42,236 nucleotides of DNA. Source: Polyangiaceae bacterium (GTDB lineage: Bacteria; Myxococcota_A; Polyangia; Polyangiales; Polyangiaceae). Below, one piece after another: positions 26,301 through 34,632 of the stretch. Both the position numbers and the translations under genes were made by a program. The stretch's first letter is position 1, and each line of letters begins with the position of its first letter. The stretch is taken from the NCBI GenBank assembly GCA_020849655.1, contig JADLFU010000043.1:1-42236 (forward strand), written 5' to 3'. The notes beneath the pieces were generated by a model, which did no database searches, was not told the DNA's origin, and saw nothing but the letters and a program-made list of their open reading frames with translations.

Positions 26301-28616
26301 CTCCGTCACGGTCATCGCCAGCGTCTCCGCGACGTCGCGGCCGTCGAGCTTCACCGCGAGCACCTCGGGCGAGAACCTGCGCCCGCGGCACGACGCGCAG
26401 GGCAACGTGACGTCGGCGAGGAACTGCATCTCGATCGTCTCCGAGCCCTCGCCCGAGCACGCCTCGCAGCGCCCGGCGGCCACGTTGAACGAGAAATGCG
26501 CCGGCGTGATCCCCTCGCGGCGCGCCGCCTCGGTCGCCGCGAAGAGCGCGCGGAACCTGTCCCAGGCCTTCGTGTAGGTCGCCGCGTTGCCGCGCGAGGT
26601 GCGCCCGAGCGGCGACTGATCGACGAGCACCGCGTCGCTGAGCGCCTCGACCCCGTGCATCGCCGCGTGCTCGCCCGGCTGCGGCACGTCGGGGAGCTGG
26701 AGCCGCCTCGCGACGCCGCGGTAGACCACGTCCTCCGCGAGCGTGCTCTTGCCCGAGCCGCTCGGACCGGTGATCGCGCAGACGACGGCGAGCGGCACGT
26801 CGACGTCGACGCCGCGGAGGTTGTTCGCGCGGGCGCCGAGGACGCGGAGGAACCCGCGCGGCGGGCGGCGCGACGACGGCGGGATCGCCGCGCCCGCGAG
26901 CGCGCGTCCCGTCGGGAGATCGCGCCTGGCGGCGAGCTCGCGCGCGGCGCCGTCGAACAGCACCCGACCGCCGTCCGCGCCCGCGCCCGGCCCGAGCTCG
27001 ACGACGCGGTGCGCGACGCGGACGATGTCAGGATCGTGCTCCACGCACACGACCGCGTTGCCCCGCGCCGCGAGCCGCTCGAGCGCCCGCGCGAGCGGCG
27101 GCACGTCGCACGCGTGCAGCCCGACGGTGGGCTCGTCGAGCACGAACAGCGCCCCCGTCAGCGAGGTGCCGAGCGCCGCCGTGAGCGACACGCGCTGCGC
27201 CTCGCCGCCCGAGAGCGTGCGCGCCGCGCGGTCGAGCGTCAGGTCCGCGAGCCCGACCTCCTCGAGGTACGCGAGCCGACCGTCGAGCTCGCGCCGCGCG
27301 AGCTCCCCCTGGCCCGTCTCGCACGTGAGCGCCCCGAGCCACGCGCGCGCCTCGCCGATCTCGAGCGCGTGCACGTCGGCGAGCGAGCGCTCGCGCACGC
27401 GGTACGAGAGCGCCTCCGGGTTGAGCCGGCGGCCCTCGCACGCGCCGCAGCGATCGTACGAGCGGAACCTCGAGAGCAGCACGCGGACGTGCATCTTGTA
27501 CGTGCGGCCCTCCAGCCACGTGAACCACGCGCGCACGCCGGGGTACTTGCCCTTGCTCCACGTGCCCTCGCCCTCGATGACCGCCGCGCGCTCCACCTCG
27601 GTGAGCTCGCCCCACGGCTTCGTCATCGAGATGCCGCGCCGCTCGCAGAACCTCGCGAGCACCGCGCGCTCGTGCTTCGACGACGAGCCCGTCCACGGTC
27701 GGATGGCGCCCCGCGACAGCGACAGCTCCGGGCTCGGGAACACCTTGTCCCAGTCGACGCCGATCACGCGGCCGAACCCCTTGCACGCCGCGCACGCGCC
27801 GATCGGCGACTGGTACGAGAAGAGCGACGGCCTCGGCTCGGCGAGCGGGCGCGCGCAGCCGGGGCACGAGAGGCCGCGCCGAGCACGCGTGGCAGCGCCG
27901 GTCGCGACGTCGACGACCTTCGCCACGCCGTCGCCGCGCCGCCACGCCTCCTCGAGCGCCGCCGCGAGCCTCGCGGTGCCGCGGGCGACGTCGACCCGAT
28001 CGACGATGACGTCGGCCTCGGCGCGCCCGGTCAGCACCTCGCTCGGGCGCACCTCGTCGAGATCGCGCGCCTCGCCCGCGAGCCACAGCCGGCGGTAGCC
28101 GTCGCAGAGCAGCGAGTCGCGGAGCGCGAGGTAGTCGGCCGATCCCCCGACCGCCACCGGGTACGTCACGACGGCGCGCGGCGACGACAGCGACGCCCGC
28201 AGCTCGTCCGCGACCTGCGACGGATCGCGGAGGCGCCCCGTCTGACCGCACGCGGGGCACACGGGCCGAGACTCCCGCGCGAACAGGGCCGCGAGGTACG
28301 GCTCGAGATCGGCCATCGTCGCCACCGTCGAGCGCGAGCTCTTCACGGGGGCGCGCCGATCGACCGCGACGCCCGCGGGCACCGGCTCGAGCTCGTCGAC
28401 CGGCGGGCGCTCCAGGCGCTCGAGGAATTGCCTGACGTAGGGGCTGAAGCTCTCGATGAACCGCCGCTGCCCCTCGGCGTACAGCGTGTCCATCGCGAGC
28501 GAGGATTTGCCCGCGCCCGACGGGCCTGTGACGACGACGAGCTCGCCGGGATCGATCGTCAGCGAGGCGCCCTTCAGGTTGTGCGTCCGGGCGCCTCGGA
28601 GCCGTGTGCGGAGCAT
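23373..28616 (-). CDS. uvrA: Tandem (double-length) UvrA, excinuclease ABC subunit A
   Basis: UvrA finds bulky DNA lesions and loads UvrB. At 1747 residues the protein is two UvrA units joined head to tail, about residues 1-880 and 881-1747; normal UvrA is about 940. Four complete ABC cassettes are visible. Walker A motifs lie near residues 32 (GPSGAGKSS), 617 and 962 (GPSGSGKST), and 1442 (GVSGSGKST). Signatures are LSGGEAQRV, LSGGEAQRL, LSGGEMQRL and LSGGEAQRL, with four LDEP/IDEP Walker B boxes. Each half keeps its zinc-finger pairs (for example CEACSGEG with CASCRGRR, and CEACDGQG with CEACGGAR). Chlamydial UvrA is similarly doubled. It ends the minus-strand gene run, 16 bases after the histidine kinase. 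Confidence 0.94.
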   Translation of the reverse strand: MLRTRLRGARTHNLKGASLTIDPGELVVVTGPSGAGKSSLAMDTLYAEGQRRFIESFSPYVRQFLERLERPPVDELEPVPAGVAVDRRAPVKSSRSTVATMADLEPYLAALFARESRPVCPACGQTGRLRDPSQVADELRASLSSPRAVVTYPVAVGGSADYLALRDSLLCDGYRRLWLAGEARDLDEVRPSEVLTGRAEADVIVDRVDVARGTARLAAALEEAWRRGDGVAKVVDVATGAATRARRGLSCPGCARPLAEPRPSLFSYQSPIGACAACKGFGRVIGVDWDKVFPSPELSLSRGAIRPWTGSSSKHERAVLARFCERRGISMTKPWGELTEVERAAVIEGEGTWSKGKYPGVRAWFTWLEGRTYKMHVRVLLSRFRSYDRCGACEGRRLNPEALSYRVRERSLADVHALEIGEARAWLGALTCETGQGELARRELDGRLAYLEEVGLADLTLDRAARTLSGGEAQRVSLTAALGTSLTGALFVLDEPTVGLHACDVPPLARALERLAARGNAVVCVEHDPDIVRVAHRVVELGPGAGADGGRVLFDGAARELAARRDLPTGRALAGAAIPPSSRRPPRGFLRVLGARANNLRGVDVDVPLAVVCAITGPSGSGKSTLAEDVVYRGVARRLQLPDVPQPGEHAAMHGVEALSDAVLVDQSPLGRTSRGNAATYTKAWDRFRALFAATEAARREGITPAHFSFNVAAGRCEACSGEGSETIEMQFLADVTLPCASCRGRRFSPEVLAVKLDGRDVAETLAMTVTEVLAAHPGDAPLLRALRPLEALGLGYLPRGQPLSTLSGGEAQRLKLARALGARAQGALFVIDEPSAGLHAEDVGRVLSALFALRDAGASVLLVDHDLAMLRAADWLIDLGPGAGRHGGLLVAAGPPDEVVARGVGKTAEALGARPRRVTGRPPRPAPPPKQLVVERAREHNLQGVSCALPLDALTVVTGPSGSGKSTLAFDVVFAEGQRRFLETLTPYARQFLPMLPRADVDRVVGVPPCVALEQRTARAGANSTVATVTEVAHYLRLLYAKVGDVHCPACDGPVAPLAEAAILDRLAARRDAVSLLAPAVRAQKGTHLDVFTRAARAGFAHAICDGERVSTDRPPRLKKAVEHTISIVIVERAPPSEEPRARLSLGLSLGGGALLLVTPRGKEELLSTGRSCARCGAGVDELDPRWFSFNTRQGQCAVCLGGGVDDRGAACRACEGSRLAPLPRGVRLHGLRYHELLGRPVSAAKRLVEGWTFGGDRALIAEGAHRELARRLAFLDDVGLGYLSLDRPAATLSGGEMQRLRLAAQLGAGLTGALYVLDEPTIGLHPRDTGRLLDNLRRLVALGSTVVVVEHDEATITAADHLLDLGPTGGRGGGRVMAEGRPAEVLRGDSPTAVALRAPFAPPRPPRGPAEGALVLTGARGHNLTNLTLEIPRGRLVVVGGVSGSGKSTLVRRVLLPAVRSALGLVNDAPPLPFDELGGLGELRRALAVDQSPIGRTPRSVPATFLGVWDLVRALYAGTPDAKVAGFAPSRFSFNTPAGGRCEACDGQGSVTHEMSFLPDVVTPCEACGGARFEPRTLEARYLGLSVGDVLRLSAAEAAAHFHAHPKIARPLALLDELGVGYLQLGQGSHTLSGGEAQRLKLAAELTAGARHEPTLYVLDEPTTGLHLGDVAKLIEVLARLVDRGDTLVVIEHHPRVLASADHVVELGPDGGPGGGRIVATGSPAVVARGKTPTAKVIREVLGTR

Positions 28617-28632
28617 GTCGCCCGCCCGTGTA

Positions 28633-30744
28633 TCACCGCGCGCCAGGCGCCGCAGAGCCGCGCGCGCGCGCCCGCAAGGCCGACAGCGCGCGCCCGTGCT
28701 CGAAGCTGAGCCGCGCGAACGTCCGCGCGGCGATCTCGCGCCGCCCTGCCTGCGCGAGCTGCTCGATCTCTCGCGCGCACTCGGCCACCGTCGCGAGGCC
28801 GAGCTGCCCCGCGCTCGATCGCAGGGAGTGCGCCGCGCGCGCGACCGCCGCGTCGTCGCCGTCCGCCAGGCCCTTCCTGAGCTTCGTGATGAGCGCGGCG
28901 GACGAGGTCGCGTACTCGTCCGCGAGCTCGAGCCTCGAGCCCGGCGGCAGCGCGCGCGACAGCGAGTCGAACACCGTCGGGTCGAGCGACGCGTCGTCGG
29001 GCGGCCCGGCGGGCGCCGCGCGCGCGAGGCACTGCGCGAGCTCGTCGAGATCGAGGGGCTTCGCGAGGAAGTCGTCCATCCCCGCGGCGACGCACGCCGC
29101 GCGGTCGCGCTGCAGCGCGCTCGCCGTCATCGCGATCACGAGCGGCCGGGCGCCGAGGCGCGCGCGGATGGCCTCGGTCGTCGCGAGCCCGCCCATCCCC
29201 GGCATCTGCACGTCCATCAGGACGACGTCGAACGACGCCCGCTCGAGCCGCGAGAGCGCCTCCTCGCCCGACCCGGCGACGTCGCACGCGTAGCCGAGGC
29301 GCGCCAGCATGCCCGCCGCCACGCGCTGGTTCACCGCGTTGTCCTCGACCACGAGCAGGCGCATCGGCAGCCTCGACGCGAGATCTCGCCCGCCGGGTGG
29401 GTGACGCGACGACGATCCGCGCGGCCGCTCGGGCGCAGACGGATCGAGCGCGGCGAGCAGCTGCGCGCGCCGGACGGGCTTCGTCAGCACCTCGTCGGCG
29501 GCGTCGAAGAACTCGCCGAACTCCGAGGCCGAGAGCATCAAGACACGCCGGGAGGCCGGCAGCCCGAGCGCGTCGGCGCGGGTGTCCTCGCCGCGCAGGC
29601 GCCCCACGAGGAGCACGTCGACGACGCGCTCCCTCGCCACGGCGCGCGCGTCGTCGACGGTCGTCACGCTGGTGACCTCGTGGCCGTGATCGCCGAGCGT
29701 GTCGGCGATCGCGCGTCCGAGCTCCGCGGAGCGATCGACGACGAGCACGCTCTGGCGCCCGCCCGCGGCCGGGCGGCGGACGTCGGCCGAGGATGGATCG
29801 GGCTCGAGCGGGATGACGACGCGGAACGCGGCGCCCCGCGCGCGCGTGGGGTCGAGCGAGACGCCGCCGCCCATCCTCCGCGCGAGCCTGTCGCAGACGA
29901 CGAGGCCGAGCCCCGTCCCGCCCGCGCGCTTGCCGAGCGCGAGCTGGCCGAAGGGCCGGAAGAGCTTCACCACGTCGTCGGGCGCGACGCCCGGCCCCGT
30001 GTCGGCGACCGTGAACACGAGGCCGTCTCCCTCTGCGTAGGAGACGTCGACGACGACCTCGCCGTCCGTCGTGAACTTCACCGCGTTGCCGAGGAGGTTC
30101 ACGACGATCTGGCGGAGCCGCCCGGCGTCGCCCGTGAGGCGCGCGGGGACGCTCGGGCGCACGCGCACGACGAGCTCGAGCCCGCGCTCGTCCGCCGCCT
30201 TCGCGAACAGCTCCGCTGCGCTCTCGAACAGCGCGCCGGCGTCGAAGCCCGCGCGCTCGATCGAGATGTCGCGATCCTCGACCTCCGCGAACGACAGCAT
30301 GTCATTCACGACCGTGAGCAGCGCGGTCGCGCTGCCGCGGATGGTCTCGGTCAGATCGCGCTGGCGCGCGTCGAGCCGCGTGTCGAGCAAGAGCCCGGTC
30401 AGCCCGAGCACGCCGTTCATCGGGGTGCGGATCTCGTGGCTCAGCGCGGCGAACAGCTGGCGCTGGCCGTGCGCCGCCCGCTCGTGCGCGCCGATCAGCT
30501 CGACGATCCGCTCGCCGCCCGAGAGCGGGCTCACCCGCAGGCGCGTCGGCTCGCCGGTCTTCAGCCGCACGTCGAGCTCACCCGCGCCGCGCGCGACGAG
30601 CGCCGCGACCTCGGCCTCCTCGACGAAGGCGGCCGCAGCGGACGCGACGTCGGGGAAGCTGTCCGAGCGCTCGATCAGCGCGCCGCCCGGCGTGACGACG
30701 GCGACCTCGCCCGCGAGGAGCCGCAGCGCCTCGAACCGCGTCAC
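28633..30744 (-). CDS. Hybrid sensor histidine kinase with two receiver domains and an Hpt domain
   Basis: GTG at 30744 overlaps the dehydrogenase stop as GTGA. The 703-residue protein has no membrane segment. A weak PAS-like region (about 1-85) precedes HisKA (SHEIRTPMNG, His103) and HATPase_c (NLLGNAVKFTTDG, VADTGPGVAPDD, GGTGLGLVVCDRLARRMGG). Receiver 1 (about 331-435) keeps VVDRS and Lys422 but has Gly381 where the phospho-Asp belongs. Receiver 2 (about 461-575) is complete (VVEDNAVNQRVA, Asp511 in LMDVQMPGMGG, LAKPL). An Hpt domain ends the protein (AAHSLRSSAGQLG, His639). The route is thus His103 to Asp511 to His639 and on to an unknown response regulator; receiver 1 is probably regulatory. 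Stimulus unknown, presumably cytoplasmic. Confidence 0.92.
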   Translation of the reverse strand: MTRFEALRLLAGEVAVVTPGGALIERSDSFPDVASAAAAFVEEAEVAALVARGAGELDVRLKTGEPTRLRVSPLSGGERIVELIGAHERAAHGQRQLFAALSHEIRTPMNGVLGLTGLLLDTRLDARQRDLTETIRGSATALLTVVNDMLSFAEVEDRDISIERAGFDAGALFESAAELFAKAADERGLELVVRVRPSVPARLTGDAGRLRQIVVNLLGNAVKFTTDGEVVVDVSYAEGDGLVFTVADTGPGVAPDDVVKLFRPFGQLALGKRAGGTGLGLVVCDRLARRMGGGVSLDPTRARGAAFRVVIPLEPDPSSADVRRPAAGGRQSVLVVDRSAELGRAIADTLGDHGHEVTSVTTVDDARAVARERVVDVLLVGRLRGEDTRADALGLPASRRVLMLSASEFGEFFDAADEVLTKPVRRAQLLAALDPSAPERPRGSSSRHPPGGRDLASRLPMRLLVVEDNAVNQRVAAGMLARLGYACDVAGSGEEALSRLERASFDVVLMDVQMPGMGGLATTEAIRARLGARPLVIAMTASALQRDRAACVAAGMDDFLAKPLDLDELAQCLARAAPAGPPDDASLDPTVFDSLSRALPPGSRLELADEYATSSAALITKLRKGLADGDDAAVARAAHSLRSSAGQLGLATVAECAREIEQLAQAGRREIAARTFARLSFEHGRALSALRARARGSAAPGAR

Positions 30745-31625
30745 CCGTCGCTCGGCTCGGCGCCCGCGTCCGTCCAGCGATAGAACCCGTGGCCGGTCTT
30801 CTTGCCGAGGCGCCCCGCGCGCACCATCTGGCGCAGGAGCGCGGGCGGCCGGAACACCTCGCCGAGCTCCTCGTGCAGGTGCTCGAGGATCGCGAGCCGC
30901 ACGTCGAGCCCGACGAGATCACCGAGCTTCAGCGGGCCCATCGGGTGGCGGTACCCGAGCTCCATCGCGCGGTCGATGTCGGCCACCTTCCCCACGCCCT
31001 GCTCGAGCATGCGGATCGCCTCCGCGCCGATGCAGACGCCGAGGCGGCTGGTCGCGAAGCCGGGGAAGTCTCTGATGACGATCGGCGTCTTGCCGATCGC
31101 CGCGGCGAACGCGAGCGCGCGATCGATCGTCTCGTCCGACGTGCCGACGCCGCGCACGAGCTCGAGCAGCTCCATCACCGGCGGCGGGTTGAAGAAGTGC
31201 GCGCCGATCGTGCGCTCGGGGGCGCCCACGCGCCGGCCGAGCTCGGTGATCGAGAGGCTCGACGTGTTCGACGCGAAGAGAGCGCGCGCGTCGGCGTGCC
31301 GCGCGGCGCGTGACAGGAGATCGACCTTCAGCTCCATCTTCTCGGGCGCCGCCTCGACGACGATCGTCGCGCCTGCGCACGCGGCGTCGGCGTCCACCGC
31401 GAGCAGCCGCCCGAGCGTCGCCGCCGCCGCGTCGGCGGAGAGCTTCCCCTTGCCGACCAGCCTGGCGAGCGTCTGCTCCACCTTCGCGCGGCCCGCGGCG
31501 GCGACCGGGACGTCGACGTCCGCGAGGCGCGTCTCGAACCCCGCCTGCGCGCACACCTGCGCGATCCCGTGGCCCATCGTGCCTGCGCCCAGCACCGCGA
31601 CGACGTGCGCCTCTCTCTCAGCCAT
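30741..31625 (-). CDS. 3-hydroxyacyl-CoA (3-hydroxybutyryl-CoA) dehydrogenase
   Basis: The enzyme oxidises (3S)-hydroxyacyl-CoA to 3-ketoacyl-CoA with NAD+, in fatty-acid degradation or, in reverse, butyrate-type synthesis. ATG at 31625 gives MAEREAHVVAVLGAGTMGHG, with the Rossmann NAD site right at the start; the long upstream frame is shadow. The 294-residue length is that of single-function PaaH/Hbd enzymes. Also seen are EAAPEKMELKVDLL, ASNTSSLSITELGRR, IGAHFFNPPPVMELLELVRG (catalytic His in GAHFFNP), DFPGFATSRLG and GYRHPMGPLKLGDLVGLDV, with the closing GKKTGHGFYRW. It is followed directly (GTGA) by the histidine kinase gene and preceded by an 86-base gap. Confidence 0.94.
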   Translation of the reverse strand: MAEREAHVVAVLGAGTMGHGIAQVCAQAGFETRLADVDVPVAAAGRAKVEQTLARLVGKGKLSADAAAATLGRLLAVDADAACAGATIVVEAAPEKMELKVDLLSRAARHADARALFASNTSSLSITELGRRVGAPERTIGAHFFNPPPVMELLELVRGVGTSDETIDRALAFAAAIGKTPIVIRDFPGFATSRLGVCIGAEAIRMLEQGVGKVADIDRAMELGYRHPMGPLKLGDLVGLDVRLAILEHLHEELGEVFRPPALLRQMVRAGRLGKKTGHGFYRWTDAGAEPSDG

Positions 31626-31711
31626 GCCGATCGCGTCTAGCGCCGCGGCTTCGAGGTCGCGAGGGGTGTGTGACGGGGCGAGGCGAATTGTGGCGCGGGG
31701 CGCGGCGGATG

Positions 31712-33094
31712 TCAGGCGCGCTCGGCGAGCACGATGCAGCGCGGCGACTCCGCGCCGAAGAACACGCCCGGCGTCGCCAGGTGGCCGGTGACCTCGAGCA
31801 CGCGGAACCCCGCGTCGCGCAGCAGCTTGCCGAGCTCGTGCAGCCCCCAGAGGCGCATCGAGTATTCGAGCTCGCGCGTGCGGCCGTCGTCGAGCATCAC
31901 CGTGCGCTTCACGCGGAGGCGGCTCGTCAGGAAGTCGACGTTCATCTCGTCCATGCAGACGCAGCCCTCGCCCTCGAACCACACCATGCTCGGCTGGTTC
32001 ACGGCGACGTGGTCGCGGTTCGGCAGATCGAGCAGCACGACCCCGCCCGGGCGCAGCGCGCGGTGCACGCGCTGCAGCACGCCGAAGTTCTTGTCGTCCT
32101 CGAAGTACCCGAGGCTCGAGCCCCAGCAGTAGACGCCGTCGAACATGCTGTCGAAGGCCATCTCGCGCATGTCGCCGTGCAGGAAGTTGATCTTCTGGTT
32201 CGCGTCCATCGCCTCGTCGGAGGCGCGCGCGAGCATCGCGAGGGACAGATCGTAGCCGATGACCTTGTAGCCGCGGCGCGTGAGCTCGACGGCGTGACGC
32301 CCCTGGCCGCAGGCGAGGTCGAGGATGACCGCCCCGCGCTGCAGGCCGAGGCGATCCTCGATGAACACGGCCTCGCGCAGCGTGTGGTGCTCCGGCGGGC
32401 GGTCCATCGTCCGCAGGAAATCGTCGTCGAAGATCTCCTCGAACCACGGGCGCTTGCGCTCGGCGCGCGGCTCCTGGATCGAGATCGGCGCGCTCGTGAC
32501 GACCGGCGGCGGCGGCGGCGGCGCGGCGGCGGGCGGCGTGGAGACCTTGACCGGCGGCGGCAGCCCGGGCGGCTCCTCGGTGGCGGTGATGTAGATCTCC
32601 TCGAGATCGGTCGCGCTGATCCGCTCTCCCTCGTCGATCACCACCGGCGGCGGCGCGAGCGCGGCGGGCGGCGCCGGCGGCGGGCGGCTGATCGGCGCGT
32701 CGGGCCGCGTGACCTGCGGCGCGCGCGGCGGCGGCGGCGGCGGGACGTCGGGGCGCGAGACGGAAGGCGGGCGCGGCGGGGGGAGCGGCTCGATCTCCTC
32801 GACCTCGTGGATCTCCGTCGTCGGCGCGGGCTCGGCCACCAGCGGGGCCATCGGCGTCCAGCCGGGATCGTGCGCCTGGTGCACGCCGGGCGCGGGCGGG
32901 AGCTGCGAGCGAGGGTCGGGCGGCGCCTCGAGCGAGATCATGCGCATCGGCGCCATCGCGGGCGCCTCGGGCACGGCGTCCTCCGGGATCCGCGGCACCG
33001 CGCGCGCCCGACGCTCCGAGCCCGCCTGGGACGGCGCCTGGTCGGCGGGGCGCGCGGAGTCACCAGTCGAGTCGGGGCCGCCGCTGTCGTTCAC
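31712..33094 (-). CDS. SAM-dependent methyltransferase with a long Pro-rich N-terminal region
   Basis: The C-terminal half (about residues 225-460) is a class I methyltransferase: ILDLACGQGRHAVELTRRGY (SAM-binding motif I), VIGYDLSLAMLARA, INFLHGDMREMAF, FDGVYCWGSSLGYFEDDKNF, and RALRPGGVVLLDLPNRD. The substrate is unknown. The first 220 residues are rich in Pro, Ala and Glu, contain runs of up to seven Pro, and have no domain; they look disordered and could bind partners. GTG at 33094 (VNDSGGPDSTGD) is the preferred start, but no clear Shine-Dalgarno precedes it, and the frame stays open upstream with no better signal. The gene lies 35 bases after the peptidase gene. Confidence 0.8.
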   Translation of the reverse strand: MNDSGGPDSTGDSARPADQAPSQAGSERRARAVPRIPEDAVPEAPAMAPMRMISLEAPPDPRSQLPPAPGVHQAHDPGWTPMAPLVAEPAPTTEIHEVEEIEPLPPPRPPSVSRPDVPPPPPPRAPQVTRPDAPISRPPPAPPAALAPPPVVIDEGERISATDLEEIYITATEEPPGLPPPVKVSTPPAAAPPPPPPVVTSAPISIQEPRAERKRPWFEEIFDDDFLRTMDRPPEHHTLREAVFIEDRLGLQRGAVILDLACGQGRHAVELTRRGYKVIGYDLSLAMLARASDEAMDANQKINFLHGDMREMAFDSMFDGVYCWGSSLGYFEDDKNFGVLQRVHRALRPGGVVLLDLPNRDHVAVNQPSMVWFEGEGCVCMDEMNVDFLTSRLRVKRTVMLDDGRTRELEYSMRLWGLHELGKLLRDAGFRVLEVTGHLATPGVFFGAESPRCIVLAERA

Positions 33095-33129
33095 GCGAGG
33101 CGAATGGTAGGCTGCCGCTTCCGGAACGG

Positions 33130-34632
33130 TCAACGTCGCTGCATTTGGTGCGCCGCGTCGCAGAGCGCTCGGGCGATCGGATCGGAGGGCCGCTCCTCGC
33201 CGCACGCGACCTGCACCGAGTACGGATCGAGGCGCCTGCCGCCGGCGCCCGAGTCGGTCGGCTCCGGCTCGCCCCGCTCACGCGCGACCGTCGAGCGGAG
33301 CGCGAGGTGAGGCCCGCTCGCGCCGTCGACCTGCTCGAGCGAGGTCACCAGCGCGGCCGCCGCGTCTCGCTGGCCCTCCGCGCGCAGCGCCTCCGCCAGC
33401 TTCGCGCGGGCGCTCGGATCGCGCGGCCGCTTCGCCGTGACGCGCTCGAGGTGAGGAATGGCCGCCCTCGCGTGGCCCCGCGCGAGCAAGAGCTCGCCGA
33501 GCCGCGCGGCGCGCGCGACCTCGCGGTCGTCGGGGCGGGCACCGCCGAGCGTCCTCGGCGCTGGGAGGCTCGACTCCGCGAGCGCGCGCTGGAACTCCGC
33601 GCTCCACGCCGCGAGCCCGCGCCCCGTCGATTCGAGGAGCGCGGCCGACGCCGACGGGTCTCCGACGGGGCGGTCGCCCACCGCGGCGAACAGCTTCGCG
33701 AGCGCGTCGTCGCCGCGCTGCTTGACGAGGTAGCGGACGAACGCGTGCACCTCCGCGTACGCGATCATCGCCTGCTCTCCCGAGGGGAGCATCGCGATCG
33801 ACGGGCCGAGCTTGTCGAGCGGCAGCGCGAGGCCCCGCTCGAAGCCCGCCTTCGCGACGGCCTCGGGCGCGGGATCGTCATCGAAGGGCCAGCGCGGCCT
33901 CCAGCGGGACTCCTCCCGCTTGGCGACGCCCTCCTGCAGCCAGAGCGGCGCGAGATCGCGCGAGGCGCGCGTGACGGCGAGGTGGGTGAGCTCGTGCGCC
34001 AGCGTGTCGGCCCACCCGTAGCCGTGCGCCATCGCGCGAGGCGACAGCATGATGACCTTGCCCCACTTCGCGACCGCGACGGTGCCGGTGGTGGCGGCGG
34101 CGGCCTCGGGCAGGCCGGTCATCAGCGCGAGGCCGTACTGATCGCGCACGAGCTCGATGCGCAGCGGCCGCGGCAGCGCGACGCCGAGATCGCGCTCGAG
34201 CGACGCGCGCGCGGCGTCCGCGGCGTCCACGAGGTACGGCACGAGCGGCGCGTCGGCGTCGTCGACCAGCCGGACCCAGACGCCGCGGGCCTCGTCCTTC
34301 ACGGTCACCGCGCCCGCCGTCACGCGCGCGCAGCCCCGCGCGACCTCGTCGACGCCGCCGAGATCCGAGTCGCTCGCGCCCGCGTGCCGCGCGAGCAGGG
34401 TCGCGGCGAGATCGCAGTCGCCCTCGTAGATGGCGAGCAGCGCCCGCGCGCGCGCGACGTCGCGGCGCTCGTCGGAGAGCCCGTCGAGGGCCCGCCTCGC
34501 GTCGTCGAGATCGAGCCGGGCGAGCGCGGCGCGCGCCCGCGGGGCCTCCCCGAGCGGAACCGCCGGGAGCTCCGCCCGCGCGGGCAGCGCCAACAGCGCG
34601 AGCGCCGCCAGTGCCCTATGAACAATCCTCAT
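33130..34632 (-). CDS. Exported gluzincin-like peptidase (peptidase MA type) with TPR-like tail
   Basis: The 500-residue protein starts with a Sec signal (VHRALAALALLALPARA) and is predicted periplasmic. Residues about 25-100 look like short helical repeats. The catalytic domain has WADTLAHELTHLAVTRASRD, with the HExxH zinc motif, and PLWLQEGVAKREE, whose Glu is the expected third ligand 20-30 residues later. This is the layout of peptidase_MA_2 proteins. A C-terminal TPR-like stretch follows (RLGELLLARGHARAAIPHLE, KRPRDPSARAKLAEALRAEG). ATG at 34632 overlaps the stop of the DUF4175-like gene (ATGA), implying coupled production. The substrate is unknown; envelope protein turnover is a reasonable guess. 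Confidence 0.8.
   Translation of the reverse strand: MRIVHRALAALALLALPARAELPAVPLGEAPRARAALARLDLDDARRALDGLSDERRDVARARALLAIYEGDCDLAATLLARHAGASDSDLGGVDEVARGCARVTAGAVTVKDEARGVWVRLVDDADAPLVPYLVDAADAARASLERDLGVALPRPLRIELVRDQYGLALMTGLPEAAAATTGTVAVAKWGKVIMLSPRAMAHGYGWADTLAHELTHLAVTRASRDLAPLWLQEGVAKREESRWRPRWPFDDDPAPEAVAKAGFERGLALPLDKLGPSIAMLPSGEQAMIAYAEVHAFVRYLVKQRGDDALAKLFAAVGDRPVGDPSASAALLESTGRGLAAWSAEFQRALAESSLPAPRTLGGARPDDREVARAARLGELLLARGHARAAIPHLERVTAKRPRDPSARAKLAEALRAEGQRDAAAALVTSLEQVDGASGPHLALRSTVARERGEPEPTDSGAGGRRLDPYSVQVACGEERPSDPIARALCDAAHQMQRR

Noticed and set aside
24345-28709. A 1454-codon plus-strand open frame antisense to uvrA
   Set aside because: Arg/Ala-rich with no domain; it mirrors the uvrA codons and exists because GC-rich codons leave few stops in the opposite strand.
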